DNA from: Alitta virens
Taxonomy: Eukaryota > Annelida > Polychaeta > Phyllodocida > Nereididae
Length of the DNA: 64,000 bases
Assembly (NCBI GenBank): GCA_932294295.1
Contig: OW028581.1
Coordinates: 11,481,026 to 11,545,025 of the forward strand
Direction: 5' to 3'
In this document: positions 11,843-22,399 of the stretch, in pieces
How positions within the stretch are numbered: the first letter of the stretch is position 1
Layout of the letters: every line of letters begins with the position of its first letter
Position numbers and translations under genes: made by a program
The notes under the pieces: generated by a model
Databases searched by the model: none
Told to the model about the DNA's origin: nothing
Seen by the model: only the letters and a program-made list of their open reading frames with translations

Positions 11843-11915
11843 TTAAAGTTTGATATTGTCAATAAAATATCTACTACTATATTCTCACTGTCATTGATAT
11901 CTTTAAGTAAAATGA
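11843..11915. repeat. 73-bp direct repeat, copy 1
   Basis: The block starting TTAAAGTTTGATATTGTCAA in the last intron of the P-like gene is repeated with few changes at 12,896-12,968, about 440 bp beyond the stop. It is a local duplication or the two ends of an inserted piece. Confidence 0.7.
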
Positions 11916-12895
11916 AGTAGAATCTAATCCAATACTGCTCTTTATATCTTCAGGATGGGTTGTAAAGAAAGTCATGGAAAAGCTCCAGTGTGATGTGTGT
12001 CGTGAACAGCTGGTGACTATAACAGCATCAACAGAACACCAAGCTGCATTTACCCTGCTGAATGCAAAGAATTGTGGGGGTTTGATAAAACCAACAGAAA
12101 GTGTCATTGGCATTTTACTATGTGCCGAAGAGAAATTAAGACAAATTACCAACATTCAAAACATTAACAGGTCGTGCTCACAGCTGAAATTGGAGAGTGC
12201 AGTTCTTTCTCAGATGGGATGCAATGCTTTTGAGATGGATGATCATGCTAGATCAACAAGTGTTGGAATAAACAATCACTATTATGACCTGGTTCGTCTA
12301 CTAGTGAAAACTTACTTCAATCTTAGGTTCCATCATATTGTACGCCTTCACGACATGAAACTTCAAGAAAGTAGATCCGACAGAAATGTACAAAGTTGGT
12401 GTTGTTTAAGGGACAATAATGACATTATGCTTCCCACTTGTAGACTCTTTTCTCACTGAAGAAACACTGAAGATCGATTTGTTTGAGGCAATTATCATTT
12501 ACAAATGTAAAATATAAGAAATGAATCAACAGATAACTAGTAATTTAGCAATTAGCATAGCAGCATTATATACATGTAGTTGATGTGGACATATAGAATA
12601 TACTTGAGTTTGACAGACAAGATGTAATTTACTTTACTATTGAAATGCTGATATGATATAATGCTAGAGTGTTAGCTGCTATGACATATCTGCCAAAACT
12701 GTAGAAAAATACACATGGTGATTTTATAGAAAAACTCAGTTCTACTGTATTGATAAATTAAATAATGTACTAAGGTAAGATTGTCATATTAAGATTTTCA
12801 AATCATTGCAATCCAGGTGATATCGATTAGGTCATTCATAAATTATCATGATTTGCCTTCCTCGTTTTGCATTCGACAAATAGGTCAAATTTGAC

Positions 12896-12968
12896 CTTAA
12901 GTTTGATATTGTCAATCAAATTTCTACTACTATATTCTCACTGTCATTGATGTCTATAAGTAAAATTG
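12896..12968. repeat. 73-bp direct repeat, copy 2
   Basis: Second copy of the 11,843-11,915 block, sharing CTACTACTATATTCTCACTG and flanks, in the same orientation. Confidence 0.7.
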
Positions 12969-12969
12969 A

Positions 12970-13540
12970 AGGATACCTCGTTTCCTTGTTAATGAATTAT
13001 AACTTTACTACTTATTACAGAGATCTTTGTCAATTTGTATTTGAATGAAACTGAACATATTCATTAAAAAAAGAGAAATGAAACATACCACTCAATTTGT
13101 ACTAATTATTGGGATGCGGAAAGGTCTGTACGTGCATAGCGTGCTATAAGGCATTGAAGACACCTACCCATTTAAAAAATTAATTTAAAAAAGGTCTAAA
13201 TTAAGCATATTATGCAGGAAAAATTACCAGTTGCCTTGAGCCCTGACTTTCTAGTGCTAAGGGCAGCCAAGCAGATATAAACACATCGACCTGCAGTAAT
13301 GTAAAAAACAGTCTGCTCAAAAAATAGAAACCTCCGTTTATCCCTGTATTGGCCTCAAAATTTCAGCCGGGATCAGTCCTGGGGCAACGCAAAAACTGCC
13401 GTTAATGAATTGCATGGGCACTGCTCTGATAGGCACCATACTAAAAAAAAAAGGACTACAAATGGCCCTGTACAATTATATTCTGCGAGTTTTTAAAGCA
13501 GGTTACAAAAGTGATCCATGCCACACATGCTGTATCCCAT
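12970..13540. other. Non-coding stretch downstream of the first P-like gene
   Basis: No ORF or RNA gene is visible. An A-run lies at 13,441-13,452. It may hold the 3' end of the P-like transposon, but no inverted match to sequence 5' of 6,922 was seen. Confidence 0.4.
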
Positions 13541-13543
13541 AGC

Positions 13544-13684
13544 CAGGGCCGGTCATATAACTTGCGGGGCCCAAAGCAGGGCCTAATTTGCCTCCTTGCT
13601 TTTCAATTATAAGCATGGCCTAATATTACGGATGTGCGGGGCCTCTTTAGGTGCCTTGCTTGCGTTGCCCTATGACCGGCCCTG
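13544..13684. mobile_element. hAT-like MITE, 141 bp
   Basis: Perfect 14-bp terminal inverted repeats, CAGGGCCGGTCATA at 13,544-13,557 and its complement at 13,671-13,684. The 8-bp flanks match in 7 of 8 positions (CCCATAGC left, CCCACAGC right), which fits the 8-bp target duplication of hAT transposons, whose ends typically begin CAGGG. GC-rich subterminal inverted stretches (GCGGGGCC) lie inside. No coding capacity; mobilised in trans by a hAT transposase, which is not in this window. Confidence 0.85.
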
Positions 13685-14184
13685 CCCACAGCAATTTTAT
13701 GGTTGTGTAAGTTGCAATTTTAATTTTAATCAGTGGAACTGGGGGATGGGTGCACTTTTGGTCCCATTCAAGCACCCTTTGGACAGTCTTGAATAAATGT
13801 TGATAAACCTATTTGATCTCTTTAGCTTCTCTCATCTTCTCAGGGCAAAATTTTAAGGATCAGTCTTTTGAAAATTCAAAGGGTAAGATAAAAATAATAA
13901 AATAACATTGTGTGACCTCTACTATCACCTTATATTTTGTCACATTTCACATCATTTAGATGGATCCGCAAAACTAAAAATTGAATAAGACTCACTGGTG
14001 GTTTTATTTAGGCGATGTGAGCGCATCATAGAAAGAAAAAGAGAGAAACGTTTATTTGACCATCATAATATGATGTGACCACCTTGAGCCACTTATCCAG
14101 CTTCCCTGCACACAATAAACAACAAATAAAGAAAATAAAAACCAAGGTAACCATCCAAATTTATTGTGGCTTAGAATAGACACC

Positions 14185-14958
14185 AGCTGATAAGTGTAAA
14201 CCAGCTGATAACCTGTTATTCACTTTTATCTGTTATTCATCAAAGCACCAGCTGGCTGGAATCTTCCCAGCTGGAGGTAACTCTGAGACCTGTCTCCCAG
14301 CTGGATCATTCCCAGCTGGTATATAAGCCAGCTGACAAGGACTTGAGCTGGATCCATCCTAGCTGGCAAATTCTCAAATTATTGAGGCTCCAGCTAGTGA
14401 CCTCTAGCTAGCTGGCAGTCTCCCAGCTGCAGTGACGATGCTTGTTATTTTTCAACTGGAAATTCTTGTGATACAGCTGTTCTTTTATATACTCCCTCTC
14501 ACCTGGCTTTATTGTCTAGCATTTATTGACATTCAAAAGTAGAGAAACATGAGGAAAAAATGCAGTGTTTTTCAAAATAATTTCTGGATCTATCAATTCA
14601 GTAGAAATAATGACAAAATATACAATCATTATCCTGAATCATCCTGCCTACATTTTTGCTATTATTAGGCCTCTAACATAACAATACCAGCTGGAAAAGT
14701 TAGTGGTAGGCTTAGTTGAAACTCAGCTGGCTGGGAAGAAATGCTAGCTGGGTGAATTTAATTGGCTGGCTGGGCTAGAAAATAATCATCAATTGGCTGG
14801 CTGGCACCAGTGCTTGAGTAGCTGGTAAGTCAGAAAAAATGAATAACAGAAACTGTTTCCTAGACTGACGTTTCAACTCTATTGTCTATGAAACATATAG
14901 AAACTGAATATCAGCTTGCTAGCCAGCCTTTGTAAAATTTGCTGGTAGTATGCTCCTG
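14185..14958 (+). mobile_element. CAGCTGG-rich element, copy A
   Basis: A sequence saturated with CAGCTGG/CCAGCTAG. It shares, in order, acctgttattcacttttatc, the gagacctgtctcccagctgg block, one 78-bp minisatellite unit, a unique ~300-bp middle, and the end ...tttgctggtagtatgctcctg with copies B, C and D. The 3' end resembles the CAGGAGCACACCAC terminus in degenerate form. The expected 5' terminus is missing, replaced by repeated ACCAGCTGATAA. No coding sequence. Confidence 0.75.
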
Positions 14959-15129
14959 ATTAAGCTTGACATATATATGTCTAAAATGACAATTGAGTGT
15001 AGAAAATAAAATACCCACGTGATTTAGCTGAACCTGTGGAATGAATTCCATTTACTTAACCATAGACATAGTATTTGTTTTGCTAAATATATATATACAG
15101 ATTTATGAAATATCATGATCATTTAAGTA

Positions 15130-15480
15130 TTGGGGTTGTCAGTAAATTTACAAGGTGAAACTGAAAGCATGCAGAACTTTATAACAGTCAAAAAGCAGTT
15201 TCACCATTGGCATTGCCGACACTACTTCCAAGTGCCCGTTTTTATTGTACATAGGATCTTGTTACATGTACTTAAACCAATGGCTTCCCCAGGTCAAGAC
15301 GGTTCTGGCAATAGGTATATTGTAGCTCTATTATTAACGGAGCTAGGCCGTTTATGTGTGACGAGGTCACTGTTTTCCAGCTATGCACGTGTGTTTGTTG
15401 ACCATGTTGACGTCCACAATCAACACATAGCAATGGCGCCTTGCGGCGCGCGTCACAGACAATGGCAACCAATAGGCTTC
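15130..15480. other. Mixed non-coding stretch between CAGCTGG copies
   Basis: Contains an ORF (15,130-15,519 plus) and an overlapping minus-strand ORF, neither with family signal. GC content rises from about 15,340 toward the dispersed repeat that follows. No gene is supported. Confidence 0.4.
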
Positions 15481-15499
15481 GTCCAATGTATGGTCCATT

Positions 15500-15810
15500 C
15501 CACTCTTCTAGTTCCATGAGCTGACGCAGTACGCAGGTAGGGGCTGCCATTAGCCGGAAAGGATTCCTCCCGGTAGCGTGCGTGCGCATCCTAGGCTTTA
15601 GCATTGAAAATTCGTGGACCGGAACGTGTTCCCCAGTCTTAAAATAGCACAGCCAATCAAAACATTCAGCGTTTGGCCAATCAGATAAGTAGAGGCAACC
15701 TGCCCATCGCGTTTACGCTTAGGCAGGTCGCAGCCAAGTGCCTGCGATATCCTACAGGGTGCGCTGCGCATCTATTACCTGCTGCCCTCTGCTGATATTT
15801 AGTGTAAACT
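15500..15810. repeat. Dispersed repeat, inverted relative at 46,361-46,560
   Basis: Blocks including GGACCGGAACGTGTTCCCCA (15,617-15,636), the preceding cagtacgcaggtaggggct, and caacctgcccatcgcg occur as the reverse complement around 46,361-46,560 in the same relative order. Its end (15,754-15,802) matches 6,233-6,290. So at least three partial copies of one repeat family are present. No coding sequence; likely a SINE- or MITE-class element, class undetermined. Confidence 0.7.
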
Positions 15811-15884
15811 ATATATTGCAAGCTAAAATCAACACAACTTCAAAGCAACAAGTATCACATTTCAGACACAATAGCAAGCACTAG

Positions 15885-17192
15885 CAAATTCCCAGCTGGA
15901 GGTAACCCTGAGACCTGTCTCCCAGCTGGATCATTCGCTCCCAGCTGGTATATAAGCCAGCTGACAAGGACTTGAACTGGATCCATTCTAGCTGGCAAAT
16001 TCTCAACTTCTTGAGGCTTCAGCTAGTGACCACCAGCTAACTGGCAGTCTCTCCCAGCTGCAGTGGCGATGCTTGCTATTTTTCAAATTGAGGCTCCAGC
16101 TAGTGACCTCCAGCTAGCTGGCAGTCTCCCAGCTGCAGTGGCGATGCTTATTTTTTTCCAAATTATTGAGGCTTCAGCTATAGTGACCTCCAGCTAGCTG
16201 GCTGTCTCCCAGTTGTAGTGGCGATGCTTATTTATTTTCAAATTATTGAGGCTCCAGCTAGTGACCTCCAGCTAGCTGGCAGTCTCCCAGCTGCAGTGGC
16301 GATGCTTGTTATTTTTCAACTTATTGAGGAGGCAGCTGGTAACCTCTAGCTAGCTTGCAGTCTCCCAGCTGCAGTGGCGATGCTTGCTATTTTTCAACTT
16401 ATTGAGGGTCCAGCTAGTGACCTCCAGCTATCTGGCAGTCTCCCAGCTGCAGTGGTGATACTTGCTATTTTTCAACTTACTGAGGCTTCAGCTAGTGACC
16501 TCCAGCTAGCTGGCAGTCTCCCGGCTGTAGTGGCGATGCTTGCTATTTTTCAACTTATTGAGGCTCCAGCTAGTGACCTCCTGCTAGCTTGCAGTCTCCC
16601 AGCTGCACTGGAAATTCTTGTGATACAGCTGTTCTTTTATATACTCCCTCTCACCTGGCTTTATTAACTAGCATTTATTGACATTCAATAGTAGAGATAC
16701 ATAAGGAAAAAATGCAGTATTTTTACAAAAATAATTTCGAGAAAAAATTACAAAATATACAGACAATCATTAGCCTGAATCATCCTGCCATTTTTGCCAT
16801 TGTTACAATACCAGCTGGAAAAGTTGGGGAGTTGGAACTCAGCTGGCTGGGAAGAAATGCTAAGAAATGTCAGCTGGCTAAGAAAGTTCCTAGCTGGGTA
16901 AATTGAATTGGCTGGCTGGCTAAGACGGTTGCTAGCTGGGTGAATTTAATTGGCTGGCTGGCTAAGACGGTTGCTAGCTGGGTCAATTTAATTGGCTGGC
17001 TGGCTTAGAAAATAATCATCAATGGGCTGGCTGGCACCAGTGTTTGAGTAGCTGGTAAGTCAGAAAAAATGAATAACAGATGAATGTTTCCTAGACTGAC
17101 AACTTTTCAACTCTATTGTTTATGAAACATATAGAAACTGAATATCAGCCTGCTAGCCAGCCTTTGTAATATTTGCTGGTGGTGTGCTCCTG
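15885..17192 (+). mobile_element. CAGCTGG-rich element, copy B
   Basis: Same family as copies A, C and D, with the array expanded to about eight 78-bp units. The 3' terminus ...GGTGGTGTGCTCCTG (to 17,192) is the inverted form of CAGGAGCACACCACC seen at the start of copies C and D. The 5' terminus is absent: homology begins at ttcccagctggaggtaacc. Three extra ~40-bp units (ttgctagctgggt.aattTAATTGGCTGGCTGG) lie at 16,885-17,000. The ORF at 16,374-16,667 is only the 26-codon translation of the 78-bp repeat. Confidence 0.8.
16010..16625 (+). repeat. 78-bp minisatellite inside copy B
   Basis: About eight head-to-tail units of 78 bp beginning TGAGGCTCCAGCTAGTGACC and containing CTCCCAGCTGCAGTGGCGAT and a CTATTTTTCAA stretch. 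Other copies of the element hold one (A), about four (C) and two (D) units, so the array grows and shrinks within the family. Confidence 0.9.
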
Positions 17193-17199
17193 TAATCTT

Positions 17200-17659
17200 T
17201 TATTCTTACAGTTATCACACAACCATGATGAAATATTTAAATTCTTTTGATTTGAGCAATTTTGGTGGAACCATTTTCTACAGCGGTCTCATGAAACCAT
17301 CCCACTTCCAGTAATATTTGCCAAACCACATTGACACTCAATTTTTATTTCAAAAACATCGACATTCATTGCCACCGGGGAAACTTAAATTTTTGGAAGT
17401 ATAGTGAATTCCTTGTTCAGTAAACATTCCAACAAATGTTGCCTTGAAACATTAGTATCGAAATCCCAAGTTCTATGTTTTTTCAAACTCAGGGATCCAT
17501 TGAAACAAAATTCCACAGCATTTTCCCCTATGAAGGTGAGACCTACTATGTCTTTGGTCTGGGGATTAGGGTGGCATGCACAGCTTCCTCTGGTGAGCAT
17601 TGCAATAATTCCATGCATTTTAAGTAGCTACCAGTGGCTTTGGTATTTATGACACTCAC
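17200..17659. other. Unassigned stretch with a minus-strand open frame
   Basis: A 77-codon minus frame (17,618-17,385, containing RGSCACHPNPQTKDIVG and GSLSLKKHRTWDFD) lies just downstream, on the minus strand, of the transposase-like exon at 17,766-17,660. A plus frame overlaps it. Composition is protein-like in the minus frame but I do not recognise it; it could be a following exon or intron sequence. Confidence 0.3.
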
Positions 17660-17766
17660 CAACATAAGAAATTATGTCGTAGTCTTCTGGCCCTACTTCC
17701 TTTTCGAGGATACCAGCAACCTGGTTGCTCTCTGGCCAAATTCGCCTTAAGCAGGCCTCAAAAACA
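17660..17766 (-). pseudogene. Transposase-like exon fragment, duplicate of the 42-kb exon
   Basis: A 75-bp block (17,692-17,766) is identical to 42,322-42,396. On the minus strand both read FEACLRRIWPESNQVAGILE. This copy continues KEVGPEDYDIISYVG and ends at a canonical donor (G|gtgagt, exon end 17,660). The phrase IISYVGG, which the splice would complete, is like the YIAGY/YVGGY block before the last part of P-like transposases, so I infer it is a piece of such a transposase. That assignment is tentative. Confidence 0.45.
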
Positions 17767-18305
17767 GGCTAACTGTACTTAAAGACAATTGTGGGTATTC
17801 AGTTCTACCACTGAGAATGCCATGAAATTTTGTACAAAGTTAAAGCAAGTTCTTGTTCAAAATAATAAAAGAAAAATTGGGGGTCACCATAGTTTAAAAA
17901 TATTTGTCTGACAAATACCAATTGCATGTTAATTCAATATATATTGAAAATAATATGTTTCCAAGCATAAGAATGGGTTTAAATGCATTTTCACCATTGA
18001 TTTTTTACCACTTTTTTGTGAATACTATATTAAGTTATCCCAGCATCTTTTAAGAAAAAAAAAAGTATAGGCACTGCATCTGGTGGTAAAAACGAAATTG
18101 ATTTGATGGTTAGTTCTTGCATATAAATGATATATGGGACATTTTTACTGGGTATAACACTTATTTTCATAAATAAAACATAAAAGTAGACTACATGTGC
18201 TAGTTTTGGAACTTAACCCCCCCAAAAAAACAGAAAACAGCAGAGGCGACTTGAGCGCCATCTGTGTTTTTTTACATGCTTGAAAGTGAAAAATTATACT
18301 GAAAT

Positions 18306-19222
18306 ACTGCAAGAAAGGGTCTAGTCAACTGGTCCGCCAGATGGTCCTAACTAGCCCGCCGATAAAACTGGTCCGCCACTAAGAGTTATTTGGTCCTCCA
18401 GAAAGTCTGCAGAAAAAGTCAACTGGTCCTCAATGAAATTGTTTTGGGTCCTTTGTTTTTATTTCAATATGGAATTATTATAACACTATCTTTAAGAAAG
18501 GTGAACAAAAAAACATGATAGAGAAGTGGTACAAATTTCTAACAAATTTACTTGTATATTGTTAAATTAATTTTTAATTTGATGAAAAAAGCAACAGAAA
18601 ACTGAGCAACAATGATCAGCTAGGTGAAATTGCTAAATTCAATTTCAGCTTATCACTATTTTCCTTTAATTTTTGTATTTTTGTATTTCCACTAGGTGGC
18701 TAAGACAGCATACTGCAATTCTATTGTAAAAGTTCCCGCTCTTGACTGTCATCAATATAATTGGCTGAAGCAAAGTGCATCCAAGCAGCAGTATTTTTAG
18801 TGCATTTTAATGTATATTTGACACATTATCATTTAGTTGATGTTTGTTATTTTGCTGAGAAAGTTATATTTATGGAATCACTTAGTTATTACCTACTGTG
18901 TCTGAAAAGCAAAATGAGTAATAAGAAGAGGGGAAAGACTTATGTCTTGCTGAATTCAGAGCTGTTCAGTGAAAAGACTATTGATATATAGATCTACAAA
19001 TTACGCACTTGATACAACATCCAAAAAACAGACCTTTCTGGGCAAACAAGAAGGTACAAAAACTATTTATGATTTTTAGTTCTCAAGGAATTCCAGTTTT
19101 GATTTTGTAAATCTGAGTAGGCTTTGGCAGCGGACAAGTTGACTTTGCCGGCGGTCCAGTTGGTCGGACGGACGAGTTGGTAGGACGAGTCGTCTGCGGA
19201 CGAGTTGACTATACTCCGCAAG
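18306..19222. mobile_element. Element with inverted subterminal motif arrays
   Basis: At 18,306-18,432 a motif around AGTCAACTGGTCCGCC is repeated several times. At 19,129-19,222 the reverse complement of the same motif family recurs (GACGAGTTGACT, GGCGGTCCAGTTGGTCGG). The outer parts also pair: tgcaagaaagggtctagtcaact on the left against the complement of 19,190-19,221. Such inverted subterminal arrays are typical of DNA transposon ends that bind a transposase. The 0.7-kb interior has a 76-codon ORF (18,761-18,991) without recognisable content. No target duplication was resolved. Confidence 0.5.
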
Positions 19223-19459
19223 AAACCATTGCAATGGCGCTTTTCGTAATTCTCACAAGAGGGCGGGCGCACTTGTGTTTATGACGAACTACACAGTGTG
19301 GCGCTGATGATACTCAATTTCTGCCGTAAGACGGCGCTTGTACGGTGCTTGGCACCGTATCGTGGCGCCGCCTTTCGGAAGAAACGCATTTGTCCAAAGA
19401 ATAACTATCAAGAAGCGCCACTCGTTATACTTTACATTGTAAACGCCGGGAATGCTGGG

Positions 19460-20630
19460 AAAAGGAGGCGCACACACAGGATTGACAGGCAGCGATCCCA
19501 GTTGTTGCACTGCTTTTACTGAAATTAGCATTGTCACTGTCATGCCACAATGGATTTACCATGTCCGACGTTTAAATGGATTAAATTAACTGGGTACGTA
19601 TAGTTTGACACTGTTTAGCACTGTTGTTATGAGATAAACAATGAGGTCATTGAGGTCGTCTGCTAGATCAGTAGATGTCTGGAGTGGAGTGTGGTCTGCA
19701 TTCAGTCAGTAAAGTTTCCAATTAAGATTTAGCCATGCATGACCAGCAGTTCTCTTGTGACTTGATCTTGCCTGACATTGATGGATGACCAATTGCAGTC
19801 ATATTTTGCAGTTTATTTAGTATCGGACAGTACTCATTTTGGGTGCCTGCAAAATATGTAAGAGTGAGTGTCTCATATTGTACATTGTCTAATGCCATTC
19901 TTTCTTTTTGCAGACCTTCATGAATTGATATGCAATTGGGAATGAGATTGCAGATGTATGCAGATCTTTGAGCTACCGAAAACTTCAGCGTAACATCATC
20001 TTGATTGAAAAGAACCTAAAGACACTAATTTTAGGTAGGTAGTTACATTTGATTTTGCTTTAGAAACTGCTGCTTTTATAATTTAGATTTGGGTGTGTAA
20101 TGGTCAGACATAAAAGTATGAAGTGTATGTCAAAATGAAGACTAGTAGTGCAGCTTAGATTGGCTGCCTAATTAACAAAAGTTGGCTGTTGTTGCTGTTG
20201 TTGGCTCGATGTTGGGCCCACATCAATCCATCAATGGCAATAAAAGCTTATAATTGGCCCAATCTTTCATGCCCTGCAATGAATATCATTACAAACTGTC
20301 AGCACACAACCTTTTGATGTGAACTTTGCTTATAGGAATGCCTGGAATTTGTTAGGTTAAAGCATGTGCATTATTACACAATATAAGTGGACATTTTTTC
20401 TGAATCTTTACTGAAATGTCAAACCACAACTTTATAGTTGATAAGAACACTTTAATGACTTTTCTCTGCTTTAAATTTTCAGACTTATGAGATGCCTGGC
20501 TTGCAGTGGTTGGTGGATGTCATTCGAACGGATCGATCAATTCTTCAGTTGATCATCGATGCTTTAGTATAAGTTGGTACCACCTGCGTGTGGTTCTTAA
20601 TTATAATAAATTCATCATTGTGATCCATTA
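19460..20630 (+). ncRNA. Possible spliced non-coding transcript, three exons
   Basis: A GC-rich segment (19,140-19,520) is followed by exon-like pieces with good splice signals: donor TGG|gtacgt at 19,593; acceptor tttctttttgcag then 19,914-20,034 with donor TTTTAG|gtaggt; acceptor ttaaattttcag then 20,483 onward, with AATAAA at 20,605-20,610. An ATG at 19,551 opens only a 17-codon frame across the first junction. With no long ORF it would be non-coding, or the relic of a gene. There is no direct evidence of transcription. Confidence 0.25.
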
Positions 20631-20634
20631 TTCA

Positions 20635-21480
20635 TGTGTATAATGTATGGTTAACTCACAGATTTCTATAGTTGATACGAAATACTGAATGATTTTGATG
20701 TATGCAGAAAAAATATATTGGCAATTTACAGACTGAATAAATAATCTAGTTAATACTTTATGACGTGATTATGTTATGTCCAGACATTTTATGTAATTAT
20801 GAATTTGCATTACTGATGTAGTAATACAATTATATCATAAATATTTCAATTTCTACTTAAGAGATTATTATGATTGCGGCCTCTGTTCAGCTCTGTCACT
20901 GATCCAGAAAACTTTATCTCTTATATTCTGTCACAATTTATGAATTAAGTTTTCTATATCTGTGACAGTTTTTGTAAGTTCTGTTTTTCAGCAGTTTTTT
21001 GAAAATGTCCTAATAATTGGAAATAATAAAAGTTGAAACTTTTTTAATATACAGCTGCTCACATTGCGTGGCTAACCAGCTGCTAACTGTACTTAGCAAA
21101 ATGGAACAAAACCACTTCAGAAAATGTCAAGATGCATGAATCTTGCACTGTGACTGTCATCAATACCTCAACTGAACACTTGTGTCACTGAGATGGCTAT
21201 CAGTGGACAAACTGGGTTTAATGGACATCCATTAACTTCATGCGATTCAATTTACTGAAACGAGGGGTTTTTTTGGAAAAAGTGACGGCTGTGTATTGCA
21301 TTATGCACTTATTAATAACAATGGATTGTTGTTAGGCCTACATGCTAATCTGAGATTCTATGTGATACATATAATCTGTCGGTCTAGATTGACACCCTAT
21401 AAATACCATACATACGCCATATGGTATACCATACATACAGTATATATGTACTAAGTTTCTATTGTTTTAACTTTATAAAT
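20635..21480. other. Non-coding AT-rich stretch
   Basis: No ORF of note. It ends in an AT-rich segment (about 21,400-21,480, with repeated catatggtataccata-like words) leading into the GATA array. Confidence 0.5.
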
Positions 21481-21481
21481 C

Positions 21482-22395
21482 ATAGATAGATAGATAGATA
21501 GCTATAGATAGATAGATAGATAGATAGATAGCTGTAGATAGCTACAGATAGCTATAGATAGATAGATAGCTGTAGATAGCTATAGATAGATAAATAGCTA
21601 TAGATAGATAGATAGCTGTAGATAGATAGATAGCTGTAGATAGATAGATAGATAGCCGTAGATAGATAGATAGATAGCTGTAGATAGATAGATAGATAGA
21701 TAGCTGTAGATAGATAGATAGATAGATAGATAGCTGTAGATAGATAGATAGCTGTAGATAGATAGATAGATAGATAGCTGTAGATAGATAGATAGATAGA
21801 TAGCTGTAGATAGATAGATAGATAGCTGTAGATAGATAGATAGATAGATAGATAGCTGTAGATAGATAGATAGATAGCTGTAGATAGATAGATAGATAGC
21901 TGTAGATAGATAGATAGATAGCTGTAGATAGATAGATAGCTGTAGATAGATAGATCTGTAGATAGATAGATAGCTGTAGATAGATAGGTAGATAGATAGA
22001 TAGCTGTAGATAGATAGATAGATAGATAGATAGCTGTAGATAGATAGATAGATAGCTGTAGATAGATGTAGATAGATAGATAGATAGATAGATAGCTGTA
22101 GATAGATATATAGATAGATAGATAGCTGTAGATAGATAGATAGATAGCTGTAGATAGATAGATAGATATATAGCTGTAGATAGATAGATAGATAGCTATA
22201 GATAGATAGATAGATAGATAGCTGTAGGTAGATAGATAGATAGCTGTAGATAGATAGATAGATAGCTGTAGATAGATAGATAGATAGCTGTAGATAGCTG
22301 TAGACAGATAGATAGATAGATAGATAGATAGCTGTAGATAGATAGATAGATAGCTGTAGATAGATAGATAGATAGCTGTAGATAGATAGATAGAT
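21482..22395. repeat. GATA microsatellite, ~0.9 kb
   Basis: Long compound tetranucleotide array of (GATA)n blocks punctuated by GCTGTA, giving a loose higher-order unit of GATAGATAGATAGCTGTA with 2-6 GATA copies per block. The 281-codon minus-strand ORF over it (repeated SIYLSIYSYL) is a by-product of the repeat. Confidence 0.97.
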
Positions 22396-22399
22396 GTGG

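Larger units (their letters stand above)
6922..12459 (+). pseudogene. P/THAP9-like transposase gene, nine exons, decayed
   Basis: Exons with GT-AG borders: 6922-7008, 7114-7219, 9156-9306, 9418-9513, 9839-10552, 10687-10859, 11176-~11255, 11324-11584, 11954-12459. P-element-type transposases are GTP-dependent cut-and-paste enzymes with an RNase H fold. In order I see a coiled coil in exon 2 (RLLRVEEENKALKKQL), YSSKAYRYLRD and LPEPRTLRRW (exons 3-4), RNase H motifs LLLDAMAIK (Asp 9855-9857), VTMDGHATNK (Asp 10122-10124) and FDTCHMIKLVRNTL (Asp 10246-10248), a helical GTP-binding-type region (RLFDTLNSR), SQDHL with the following Glu lost, NPTALHFK, then HIAGWVVKKV with CDVCREQL. The N-terminal THAP zinc finger was not found. 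Frameshifts near 10,200, 10,520, 11,176, 11,255 and 11,375 and a stop in the QDHLE motif make it a pseudogene, although splice sites and phases are largely kept. Confidence 0.85.

Noticed and set aside
13596..13796. 66-codon ORF
   Set aside because: Half of it lies inside the hAT-like MITE, and the rest has no family signal.
15130..15604. Overlapping ORFs of 129 and 110 codons
   Set aside because: They overlap on opposite strands, lack family motifs, and lie partly in a dispersed repeat.
16374..16667. 97-codon ORF with 26-residue repeats
   Set aside because: The 78-bp minisatellite is a multiple of three, so any open frame repeats. Other copies of the element do not keep it.
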